Assembly (NCBI GenBank): GCA_009784575.1
Contig: WRBK01000013.1
Coordinates: forward strand, 1 to 48,561
Direction: 5' to 3'
Length of the DNA stretch: 48,561 bases
From: Defluviitaleaceae bacterium
Lineage (GTDB): Bacteria > Bacillota > Clostridia > Lachnospirales > WRAX01
Positions 1 to 6,533 of the stretch are shown in pieces. Each line of letters opens with the position of its first letter. Position 1 is the stretch's first letter. The translations under genes and the position numbers were made by a program. The notes under the pieces are model-generated. The model saw only the letters and a list, made by a program, of their open reading frames with translations, searched no databases and was not told where the DNA came from.

Positions 1-30
1 GGCTTGTATTTCGTTCCAGACGAATTCCAT
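1..30 (-). CDS. Start of an unidentified gene cut by the window edge
   Basis: Only the first ten codons are present, reading MEFVWNEIQA. The start is supported by a clean GGAGG site seven bases upstream of the ATG. It lies downstream of iscS on the same strand, so it could be the third gene of the iscR-iscS operon. The peptide does not match the usual starts of NifU or MnmA, the proteins most often found here, and no function is assigned. Confidence 0.55.
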   Translation of the reverse strand, partial: MEFVWNEIQA

Positions 31-54
31 GGATGTGCCTCCTTATCGGCTAAA

Positions 55-77
55 GGCGGCTATGAGCCGCCCCTACG
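55..77. repeat. Short palindromic GTAGGGGCGG-type repeat
   Basis: A perfect 7-bp stem (GGCGGCT/AGCCGCC) with a 3-base loop is followed by CCCTACG. The same GTAGGGGCGG core recurs at 4342-4406 and 9662-9671. It sits between iscS and the next gene of the presumed operon, where it could act as a weak terminator or mRNA processing site. Confidence 0.55.
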
Positions 78-78
78 A

Positions 79-1317
79 TTACTTCGCATATCCCAATAAT
101 TTATCTATATTCCCCGTTTTTTGAAATTCTTCCCATAAAGGTGACATGGAACGTAGCCGCTCGACGATAGGGGGCAGAACCTCCACCAATTTGTCTAGGT
201 CTTTTTGTGCCGTATCTTTGCCGAAAGATAGGCGTAAAGAGCCATGAGCCAGCTCATGAGGTAGCCCCATGGCTAAAAGAACATGGGATGGGTCCAATGA
301 GCCAGATGTACAGGCAGAGCCAGAGGATGCCGCAATGCCGCGAGCATCTAGCAACAACAGCATACCTTCGCCCTCGATAAATTCGAAGGTGAGGTTTACA
401 TTGCTTGGCAGGCGTTTTTCTTGATGCCCATTAAGGCGGCTATATGGTATTGTTTTTAGTATCTTTTCTATAAGGTCGTCTCGCATGGCTGTATGCCTGC
501 GCGCTTCAGCCCTCATTTCGCTTGAGGCAAGCTTTGCCGCTGTACCCATGGCAACTATGCCAGCCACATTTTCTGTGCCGCCGCGCCTGCCGCGCTCTTG
601 ACCGCCCCCGTGTATTAGTGCTGGCAATTTCACTCCGCGGCGCACATATAGCGCACCAACGCCTTTTGGTCCATATAGTTTATGAGCAGATATGGATAGC
701 ATATCAACCCCAAGTACATTAACATCCACAGGGATATGCCCCACAGCCTGTATAGCATCTGTATGGAAAAATATTTTATTTTCGCGGCCGCGCTCTGCGT
801 TTATTTGTTTTAGCAATGTACCAATTTCAGCTATGGGCATCAAAGTACCCACTTCGTTGTTTGCCATCATTATTGTAATCAACGTGGTTTCTGGACGTAT
901 CACGGATTTCAGGTCATCTACATCCACCATGCCGTATTTATCTACAGGCAGATATGTTACATCAAAGCCATTTTTTTCTAGGTATTCACAGGCATGCAAC
1001 ACGGCATGATGTTCTACCCTAGAGGTTATAATATGATTGCCACGACCTTTATTAGCCTCAGCAATAGACTTTATCGCCCAGTTTACAGATTCTGACCCGC
1101 TGCCTGTGAAATATATCTCATTACGATGTGTCGCGCCTATAGCCGCCGCTATCTGCTCCCTCGCTTCATCTATAGCTATTTTAGCAGAAGATGCAGAAGA
1201 ATATATGCTAGATGGATTTGCGTAGTTTTCGGAGAGATATTCCATCATTGTAGCAAGAACTTCGGGTCTAATTTGTGTGGTTGCCGCATTGTCTAGGTAG
1301 ATTCGCTTTTGTTCCAT
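79..1317 (-). CDS. iscS: Cysteine desulfurase (IscS/NifS family)
   Basis: A 412-residue PLP enzyme that takes sulfur from L-cysteine as an enzyme-bound persulfide for Fe-S cluster and thio-cofactor synthesis in the cytoplasm. Visible features: the N-terminal YLDNAATT motif, the PLP-binding lysine in SAHKLYGPKG (about residue 212) and the persulfide cysteine in SSGSACTSG (about residue 334). The length is normal for class I desulfurases. Its ATG directly abuts the stop codon of the IscR-type regulator upstream, which implies translational coupling and control by that regulator. The scaffold partner, normally NifU or IscU, is not in view. Confidence 0.95.
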   Translation of the reverse strand: MEQKRIYLDNAATTQIRPEVLATMMEYLSENYANPSSIYSSASSAKIAIDEAREQIAAAIGATHRNEIYFTGSGSESVNWAIKSIAEANKGRGNHIITSRVEHHAVLHACEYLEKNGFDVTYLPVDKYGMVDVDDLKSVIRPETTLITIMMANNEVGTLMPIAEIGTLLKQINAERGRENKIFFHTDAIQAVGHIPVDVNVLGVDMLSISAHKLYGPKGVGALYVRRGVKLPALIHGGGQERGRRGGTENVAGIVAMGTAAKLASSEMRAEARRHTAMRDDLIEKILKTIPYSRLNGHQEKRLPSNVNLTFEFIEGEGMLLLLDARGIAASSGSACTSGSLDPSHVLLAMGLPHELAHGSLRLSFGKDTAQKDLDKLVEVLPPIVERLRSMSPLWEEFQKTGNIDKLLGYAK

Positions 1318-1779
1318 TTATTTAATATTCCTTTCCAATTTCTCTAAAGAAAGCTTGTCAAACTCGTCTGCAAGCTCTGCAATAGTGATAGAGTCTACAA
1401 CTTCATTTATTTTTGCTGCTATTGTCTTCCAGGAATTTTTCATTACGCATAGGTCGCAGTCGCCTTGGGCGCAAATATTTGTGCCATCCACAAGGCAATC
1501 CACGGGCACTAAAGGCCCTTCTAAAATGCGTAGCACCTCGCCTGCTGTGAGCTCTTCGGGTGGTTTTGCCAAATAGTATCCCCCATTTGCGCCACGAATA
1601 GAATGGACAATTTTCGCCTTTTTCAGCGGTGCCATTATTTGCTCTAGGTAGTTTTCGGATATGCTTTGCCTTTCGGCTATGCTTTTTACGCTAATGCATT
1701 TGCACTCTTGCTTTTGCAAGGCATAGGCAATATCTACAACAGCTTTTAGCCCATAGCGACCTTTTGTGGAAACTTTCAT
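1318..1779 (-). CDS. iscR: Rrf2-family Fe-S regulator, IscR-like
   Basis: A 153-residue Rrf2 regulator with an N-terminal winged helix (MKVSTKGRYGLKAVVDIA) and a recognition region ending at IRGANGGYYLAKPP. A cysteine cluster (C95, C103, C108, C111) is suited to bind an Fe-S cluster, although its spacing is not the E. coli C-X5-C-X5-C pattern. IscR-type proteins sense Fe-S status and repress the isc operon when holo. Adjacency to iscS with no gap, plus a palindrome next to its own promoter, supports an autoregulated isc operon. The start has a GAGGTG site seven bases upstream of the ATG. Confidence 0.9.
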   Translation of the reverse strand: MKVSTKGRYGLKAVVDIAYALQKQECKCISVKSIAERQSISENYLEQIMAPLKKAKIVHSIRGANGGYYLAKPPEELTAGEVLRILEGPLVPVDCLVDGTNICAQGDCDLCVMKNSWKTIAAKINEVVDSITIAELADEFDKLSLEKLERNIK

Positions 1780-1819
1780 AATGTAGCACCTCTTTTATTG
1801 TTGGGAGTATTCCAACTGT

Positions 1820-1831
1820 ATTCCTAGGAAT
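1820..1831. promoter_or_regulatory. Candidate IscR/Rrf2 operator
   Basis: A perfect 12-bp palindrome, ATTCCTAGGAAT, lies just downstream of the predicted iscR -10 element, within the expected first 15 transcribed bases. Repressor binding here would block initiation or clearance. Assignment to IscR is inferred from position; no consensus comparison was possible. Confidence 0.5.
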
Positions 1832-1841
1832 TACTAATCTT

Positions 1842-1870
1842 ATAATATCAGCTTTGAGATGATGTGTCAA
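1842..1870 (-). promoter_or_regulatory. iscR-iscS promoter
   Basis: On the minus strand TTGACA (1870-1865) and TATTAT (1847-1842) are separated by 17 bases. The -35 box lies inside the 3' end of the MATE gene, whose stop codon occupies 1848-1850. Confidence 0.65.
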
Positions 1871-3296
1871 GAGATTCTTTTGATATTTTTTCTTCCATCA
1901 TTTTATCTAGCCTTTTAAACTCACGAATAATCATGCCACCTGTTATAAGCAGTGCCAAGGTATCCGCTACGGGCATAGCAAACCATATGCCATGGAAGCC
2001 GAAAATGCGCGGCAATATGAGATATGCAGGAATAAGTATCAGTCCTTGGCGCAGCACCGCCAAAAATACTGATATCTTTGCGCGACCTATAGATTGAAAG
2101 AAATTGGCCGTGTTCATCTGAAAGCCCATAAATGGCATGGTGAATAGGATTATGCGCATACCTACTGTGCCTATCTCATTTAGGGCTGGGTCATTACTAA
2201 AAAGCGACATTAATTGCCCTGCAAACAACTGTACGATAATAAAGCCAAGCACACATATAGCTACAGCATAAATCACAGAATATTTATACGCTTGCTTTAC
2301 CCGCGCAATATTGCCCGCGCCATAATTAAAGCCAAGGATGGGTTGTGCCCCCTGATTTATACCAAAAACAGGCATCAAAAATAGCATGGAGATGCTGAGG
2401 ATAACGGTAAAAGCACCTACGGCATGGTCTGCATAGCCAAATTCTATAGCACCATAATATAACAAGCTACGGTTTGCGACAATATTAATCACAGACCCAA
2501 GAAATTGCATGAAAAACGGCGAAATGCCAATTGCGAATATAGAAAGTATGATTTTGAGCGAGGGCTTCATATTTTTTAGCTTTATTGTAACAACGGGCTT
2601 GCCAGAAACATTGGTAAGGTAATACGCAAAAACCCATATGGCAGAAAGAGACTGTGCTATAAGCGTAGAAATAGCCGCACCCATTATGCCAAGCTCAAGC
2701 CATAATATAAATATAGGGCTAAGGATAATATTTGAAATAGCACCAATTAATTGCGCAGAGGCAAAACGCTTGGGATTACCCATGGCGCGTATGGGATGGT
2801 TCATAGCGAAAGACAAGAACATCAAAATACACCCAGCAAGAATTATGCGTGTATATGTAAGTGCGAAAGGCAATGTGGATTCTGTAGCACCAACAGCTAT
2901 TAGTAGCGGCTCAAGAAAAATCAAGCCAATAGCACCAAGAACAAGGGGAAATGTGAGATTAAGCAAAAGCGCATTGCCAAGCACGCGCTCAGCACCCTCT
3001 GTATCTCTTTTGCCTAGCCGCAAGGATATATTTGCCGCTGTACCTATGCCCACCAAAAGTGCGAAAGCCCCCACAATATTAAGAATGGGGGCAGCAAGTC
3101 CAATGCCTGTTAGAGCTTGATAGCTAACATCTGGTATTTGCCCAACAAAAAAGCGGTCTACCACCACATATAGCGCATTTACCAACATACCGATGATGGT
3201 GGGTATAGAATACTGCAACACCAGCTTTGGTATGCCATATGTGGCCAGCTTTTGCTCCTGCGGCGTAAGCTCCTTGCTTGTCTGCGGTGTCTCCAT
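1848..3296 (-). CDS. MATE-family multidrug/sodium exporter
   Basis: A 482-residue polytopic membrane protein with about twelve hydrophobic segments in two similar halves, each opening with a P-x-x-x-x-x-L/V type helix (IPKLVLQYSIPTIIGMLVNA and the later FMPVFGINQGAQPILGFNYG). This is the pattern of MATE antiporters, which expel cationic drugs or metabolites using Na+ or H+ gradients. The start METPQTSK is preferred over a longer reading because GAGGGGG precedes it by nine bases. It ends within the iscR promoter. Substrate unknown. Confidence 0.88.
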   Translation of the reverse strand: METPQTSKELTPQEQKLATYGIPKLVLQYSIPTIIGMLVNALYVVVDRFFVGQIPDVSYQALTGIGLAAPILNIVGAFALLVGIGTAANISLRLGKRDTEGAERVLGNALLLNLTFPLVLGAIGLIFLEPLLIAVGATESTLPFALTYTRIILAGCILMFLSFAMNHPIRAMGNPKRFASAQLIGAISNIILSPIFILWLELGIMGAAISTLIAQSLSAIWVFAYYLTNVSGKPVVTIKLKNMKPSLKIILSIFAIGISPFFMQFLGSVINIVANRSLLYYGAIEFGYADHAVGAFTVILSISMLFLMPVFGINQGAQPILGFNYGAGNIARVKQAYKYSVIYAVAICVLGFIIVQLFAGQLMSLFSNDPALNEIGTVGMRIILFTMPFMGFQMNTANFFQSIGRAKISVFLAVLRQGLILIPAYLILPRIFGFHGIWFAMPVADTLALLITGGMIIREFKRLDKMMEEKISKESLDTSSQS

Positions 3297-3356
3297 AAAA
3301 AATATCCCCCTCATGCGCGAATTTAAGCTCTCACAATTATAACATACCAATAAAAA

Positions 3357-3397
3357 AGAATAAAGAGCCGATTTTAGGCAACCGACCCTTTATTCTT
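3357..3397 (-). terminator. Terminator downstream of the 45-aa peptide gene
   Basis: A hairpin with arms AAGAATAAAG and CTTTATTCTT (10 bp), followed on the minus strand by a T-rich run (TTTTTTATT). It separates the small peptide gene from the MATE gene on the same strand. Confidence 0.7.
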
Positions 3398-3405
3398 CTT
3401 ATAGA

Positions 3406-3543
3406 CTACCACCACCAACGCCTAATCGGAAAACGATGGAAACGATAGAAATGATGAAAGCCACCGCCCCAAGGTCTTCTCCATGGGCCAAAACCAGGCC
3501 CGAAACCTGGGCCAAAACCGCCACCCCACATTGGTCCAAACAT
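3406..3543 (-). CDS. 45-aa Gly/Pro/Phe/Trp/Arg-rich peptide
   Basis: A small gene with an ideal AGGAGGT site seven bases before the ATG and a terminator immediately after the stop. The peptide starts MFGPMWGGG, contains a triple FGPG repeat, a GGGFHHFYRFHRF stretch and ends RRWWW. It has no signal peptide or membrane helix. The repeat composition is suited to a flexible, aromatic- and arginine-rich coat, spore-associated or nucleic-acid-binding peptide, but this is only inference. The coding case rests on ribosome-binding site, terminator and non-random composition. Confidence 0.6.
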   Translation of the reverse strand: MFGPMWGGGFGPGFGPGFGPWRRPWGGGFHHFYRFHRFPIRRWWW

Positions 3544-3681
3544 AGCATATACCTCCTTTGCTTTGGAATTAATACATACTATGTTGATTGTCCTGTTATG
3601 GTGAAAGTGTTAGGTTGCAAAAGAAGCAGGTAAATAGTTTTGCTGTATAGATACAATGGTTTTTGTCGTCACCCGCATCAC

Positions 3682-3740
3682 CGTCATTGCGAGGGCAACG
3701 CCGATACCAATACCAATAGCCATCATGCCCGAAGCAATCC
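3682..3740. repeat. CGTCATTGCGAGG...GAAGCAATCC dispersed repeat
   Basis: The outer halves CGTCATTGCGAGG and GAAGCAATCC match the ends of a widespread bacterial intergenic repeat whose middle is normally palindromic. Here the middle is eroded. It lies in a gene-free stretch between the small peptide gene and the AbrB-like leader. Confidence 0.5.
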
Positions 3741-3795
3741 ATAAACGTTGATTCTATATAGACGTAAATAACCAACTACCTTTAGAAATATGTTC

Positions 3796-3824
3796 TTGAC
3801 ATATATGGTAAAATATTGTAGAAT
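3796..3824 (+). promoter_or_regulatory. Promoter of the structured leader and AbrB-like gene
   Basis: TTGACA (3796-3801) and TAGAAT (3819-3824) are spaced by 17 bases, giving a near-consensus sigma-A promoter. Transcription would start near 3831, just before the first hairpin. Confidence 0.75.
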
Positions 3825-3830
3825 AAAAGA

Positions 3831-3984
3831 GCAAGAAGGGTAGCAATCGATTCCCACGATTGCGTTCTTACAACAAAATAAGGGCAAATAAAAAGTGCTT
3901 GTCCGTCACCTGTCGGAAAACATAGTACGGACAAGCACCACACAGCCCTTAGAGCCTGAGATTATTATACCCCACTCAGGCTTA
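3831..3984 (+). ncRNA. Three-hairpin structured leader RNA, unidentified
   Basis: Three stems follow the promoter. Hairpin 1: GCAATCG/CGATTGC (3843-3863). Hairpin 2: a 12-bp stem GTGCTTGTCCGT/ACGGACAAGCAC (3895-3938) with a 20-base loop, clamped by TAAGGGC/GCCCTTA (3879-3951). Hairpin 3: AGCCTGAG/CTCAGGCT (3953-3982), followed by a short T-rich stretch. The AbrB-like start lies about 45 bases further on. The structure could be a cis-regulator, a small RNA ending at hairpin 3, or a palindromic element. It does not match a riboswitch class I can name. Confidence 0.5.
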
Positions 3985-4027
3985 TTTGTCAACGACCAAA
4001 ACAGCCAGCAGAAGGAGGTATTTTTTA

Positions 4028-4322
4028 ATGGAAAAATACGAATCAATAAATATCAATGAACTAAAACGTATAGCATTACCTAGAGAGCTTATAAACAAAA
4101 TGGGTATAGAAACAAATGACTTTATCATCATAGAAAAAAACAAGCTCTTTAATTGTCTTAAAATCTGCTAAAGAATATCCATCAGAAGAATCCTTTGTAT
4201 CAAGACTAAATAGCTTAGGAGAAATAGAACTATCTAATGAGCTTATTGGCATTATGAACTGGAGAGCTGGGGATGAGGTGGAGGTTTATTGTGTTGGGGA
4301 TGGGGTTGCTGTGGTTAGGTGA
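4028..4322 (+). pseudogene. Frameshifted two-domain AbrB/SpoVT-like DNA-binding protein
   Basis: The ATG has AGGAGGT nine bases upstream. The first frame gives 47 residues resembling an AbrB swapped-hairpin unit (ELKRIALPRELINKMGIETN) and stops at 4171. The +1 frame continues with a second such unit (LNSLGEIELSNELI, then WRAGDEVEVYCVGDGVAVV) to a stop at 4320-4322. Removing one A from the run of seven at 4134-4140 joins them into a 97-residue protein. AbrB-type proteins are transition-state regulators or antitoxins that bind DNA as dimers. Explanations are a real mutation, a homopolymer sequencing error, or slippage on the A run. No toxin gene follows. Confidence 0.7.
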
Positions 4323-4341
4323 TGAAACTATAACATAACTC

Positions 4342-4406
4342 GTAGAGGCGGTCTGTGACCGCTTTTTTATATACATGCATAGGCGAACGCGCAGTCCGCC
4401 CCTACG
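4342..4406. repeat. Composite GTAGGGGCGG palindromic repeat, possible terminator
   Basis: GTAGAGGCGG at 4342 faces CCGCCCCTAC at 4397-4406, so two copies of the dispersed unit are in inverted orientation. The left copy holds a GCGGTC/GACCGC hairpin followed by six T residues (4348-4368), which would terminate the AbrB-like transcript. Confidence 0.6.
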
Positions 4407-4447
4407 GGGTGGGGAATGTTATTGAGTAGCAGAGTGCCGCCACTACG

Positions 4448-4484
4448 AAAAAGTGCGCTGACATATTGTCGGCGCACTTTTTTA
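4448..4484. terminator. Bidirectional terminator after the vWA lipoprotein gene
   Basis: The symmetrical hairpin AAAAAGTGCGC/GCGCACTTTTT has U-tracts in both directions. It lies eleven bases past the stop of the minus-strand vWA gene. Confidence 0.8.
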
Positions 4485-4494
4485 TATTTAACAG

Positions 4495-6069
4495 CTACTG
4501 CAACCTTGCAAACTGCTCCACCAGCTCTATAAAGGCTCTTCTATGCCCAAACTCATCTAGCCCTAGGCTATCACGAGCCATGCTTAAAACGGTGGCAGTA
4601 TCTACATTGCCGCCCCACTCTGAGTCACGTAATATGTGACCAAAAGCCGCAACAGATGCCGCAAAGGTAAAGTCACTGGAGTTGTTATTTGTTATTCTAT
4701 CTGGTCTTATAGGCAGCACTATTAGTTGGCTTGTTGTGTCGCCTGGCTCATGATAGCGTATGCGCACCTCGAATAGCTCTGCATCAGGGGTTGTGACTGC
4801 GCCATCACGCAGGGATATTTCAAACATAAATACTATATCAGACCCCACGCCAATCTCGCCCGCATTGCGCTCGTCGTCATCAAAATCTCTATTGTCTATT
4901 TGGCGGTTTTCGTAGCCGATAAGGCGGTAACTCTCCACCCAATCTGGATTAAACGCCACTTGCGCCCGCGTATCTTCTGCTATCACAAATAGGTTAGAAA
5001 TAAGCTCTTCTACGAAAATCTTGTGGGCGGCTTCCAAAGTGTCAACATAGTGATAATGCCCATTGCCATTACGTGCTATGGTCTCCATAGTATCATCACG
5101 CAGATTGCCCATGCCAAAGCCAAGTATGGTCATGTGTATGCCCCTTTGGCGATGCTCGTTCATTAGGTCTTCTATCTCGCGTATGGAGGAAACGCCTACG
5201 TTAAAGTCTCCATCAGTAGCAAGGATAATGCGGTTGTTTTTTTCTGGGTCAAAATTTTGTGTGGCTAGTTCATATGCTGTTACTATGCCTGGTCCGCCTG
5301 CTGTAGAGCCGCGTGCCTGTAGGCTGTTTATGGCATCCATGATATATTCATGCTCATTACCAGGTACACTGTCTAGCAAAACCCTAGCGCAGCCCGCATA
5401 TGTTACAACAGACACTGTGTCTCTTTCATCCAGATTTTCTACAAGAAGCGCGAAAGATTGTTGTAATAGCGGCAATCTATCGTGCGGTGCCATAGAGCCT
5501 GATGTGTCTATTAGGAATGTGAGATTGCTGCCTGGCAAGTCTGACCTGTCTATATCTCTAGCGCGTACACGTACAAAGGCTAGGTGATTATCAGGATTAA
5601 ATGGTGATACCCCAAGCTCTGTGTATATCGAAAATGGCGTATCATTTGGCGGCAAAACTATATCATAGTTAAAATAATTTATCATTTCAGCTATGCGCAC
5701 GGCATCTGTTGGTGGTCTTTGACCATTATTTATGAAACGCGTTATATTCCTATATGATGCGGTGTCTATTTGTAGCGTGAAGCTGACTGTTGGCTCTATA
5801 GCGGTGCTAATCCATCTGTTTTCGTTGATTTCTAGGTAGCTTTCGCCTGAAAATGGGTTAAATTGCATATCTTCTTCTGCTTCATCATAAAAGTCAAATG
5901 ATATTGAGTTTTCTATTTCAAATAGAGGCTGTGGTACAGGCACTTGCTGCGTAACAGAAGGAGCTTCATCTGCCGTCGAAGTCTCCCAACTGTCATTACC
6001 GCCGCAGGCGGATAATGCCAATATAGCAACCAACAAAATTGTAAAAATGATGTATTTTTTGATTTTCAT
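4495..6069 (-). CDS. vWA-domain lipoprotein, YfbK-like
   Basis: A 524-residue exported lipoprotein. Residues 1-21 form a signal peptide ending in a lipobox (ALSAC, lipidated Cys22). After an acidic linker comes an N-terminal module (TASYRNITRFINNGQ) that precedes vWA domains in the YfbK family, then a von Willebrand A domain with a complete MIDAS site starting DTSGSM at D188 and a second acidic site near ATDGDFNVG. The C-terminal part (ARDSLGLDEFGHRRAF) matches the family tail. vWA domains bind protein ligands through a metal ion, so an adhesion or assembly role outside the membrane is likely. A TTG six bases upstream is an alternative start. Confidence 0.85.
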   Translation of the reverse strand: MKIKKYIIFTILLVAILALSACGGNDSWETSTADEAPSVTQQVPVPQPLFEIENSISFDFYDEAEEDMQFNPFSGESYLEINENRWISTAIEPTVSFTLQIDTASYRNITRFINNGQRPPTDAVRIAEMINYFNYDIVLPPNDTPFSIYTELGVSPFNPDNHLAFVRVRARDIDRSDLPGSNLTFLIDTSGSMAPHDRLPLLQQSFALLVENLDERDTVSVVTYAGCARVLLDSVPGNEHEYIMDAINSLQARGSTAGGPGIVTAYELATQNFDPEKNNRIILATDGDFNVGVSSIREIEDLMNEHRQRGIHMTILGFGMGNLRDDTMETIARNGNGHYHYVDTLEAAHKIFVEELISNLFVIAEDTRAQVAFNPDWVESYRLIGYENRQIDNRDFDDDERNAGEIGVGSDIVFMFEISLRDGAVTTPDAELFEVRIRYHEPGDTTSQLIVLPIRPDRITNNNSSDFTFAASVAAFGHILRDSEWGGNVDTATVLSMARDSLGLDEFGHRRAFIELVEQFARLQ

Positions 6070-6187
6070 AAACAAATCATCCCTTCTTGGAAAATTTTAT
6101 TATAACTTGCGCGCTTATATATGTAAACCATCAAAAAAGAGAAACATTACAGCTATATTACAAAAAAATTTCAACGCCAAATTACAC

Positions 6188-6216
6188 TTGACTTTTGCCG
6201 CATGATGCTCTATAAT
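6188..6216 (+). promoter_or_regulatory. Promoter of the attenuator leader
   Basis: TTGACT (6188-6193) and a perfect TATAAT (6211-6216) are separated by 17 bases. Initiation near 6223 leaves only a few bases before the ribosome-binding site of the leader peptide, as is usual for ribosome-controlled leaders. Confidence 0.8.
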
Positions 6217-6237
6217 GTGCTTGTTGGAGGTGTGCTT

Positions 6238-6312
6238 ATGAAAACCATAAGAGCTTACAATTTCACAATGTTACCTTGCTCCGTTAAAATGGATAAACGA
6301 CGAGACGTTTAG
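6238..6312 (+). CDS. 24-aa leader peptide of the attenuator
   Basis: A short ORF with a strong GGAGGTG site. The peptide reads MKTIRAYNF, TMLPCSVKM, DKRRDV. Its codons lie in RNA stems: bases 6268-6275 can pair with 6356-6363, and 6279-6288 pair with 6308-6317, an arm that contains the stop codon. Ribosome position on this ORF should therefore choose the downstream fold. The peptide has no run of a single amino acid, which argues against amino-acid sensing and favours sensing of ribosome stalling, for example by an antibiotic. That is inference. Confidence 0.65.
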   Translation: MKTIRAYNFTMLPCSVKMDKRRDV

Positions 6313-6518
6313 CGGAGGTTAATCAGGAGGGCGTGGTAGCCTTCCGAGGTTTGTCGGTAACATGGTTTTCATGGCATAGTTTTCTATGCTGCATTTGGTG
6401 ATGCCATCTACCGACGGAACTATTAAGATTGAAATCTTAGGCTGTGGGCGTTTCTCGTCCACAGCCTTTTTGATTGAGCGAAAGGCTGCGCAACGGTCTT
6501 TCGCTATTTTTATTTTTT
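6268..6518 (+). promoter_or_regulatory. Transcription attenuator with alternative stems and two terminators
   Basis: Stem A is 6279-6288 with 6308-6317. Stem B is ATGTTACC (6268-6275) with GGTAACAT (6356-6363). Stem C is GTCGGTA (6353-6359) with TACCGAC (6409-6415), extendable through G-U pairs. B and C share bases and exclude each other. A branch ATGGCAT/ATGCCAT (6371-6407) encloses GCATAG/CTATGC. Terminator 1 is GGCTGTGG/CCACAGCC (6440-6466) plus five T. Terminator 2 is AGCGAAAG/CTTTCGCT (6477-6505) plus a T-rich run ending 16 bases before the gene. Translation of the leader would free or block the strands that decide termination. Confidence 0.7.
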
Positions 6519-6533
6519 AGGAGGAAATCAAAC

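Noticed and set aside
4133-4152. Possible programmed -1 frameshift at the A AAA AAC heptamer in the AbrB-like gene
   Set aside because: The -1 frame meets a stop four codons later. The second domain is in the +1 frame, so classical -1 slippage cannot join the halves.
5063-5587. 174-codon plus-strand frame opposite the vWA gene
   Set aside because: It has no ribosome-binding site or motif, and the minus-strand frame has a complete MIDAS site and lipobox, so it is a shadow.
6474-6533. Upstream extension of the GNAT-fusion gene
   Set aside because: It would begin in the first terminator and read through the second terminator hairpin. The internal ATG has a far better ribosome-binding site.
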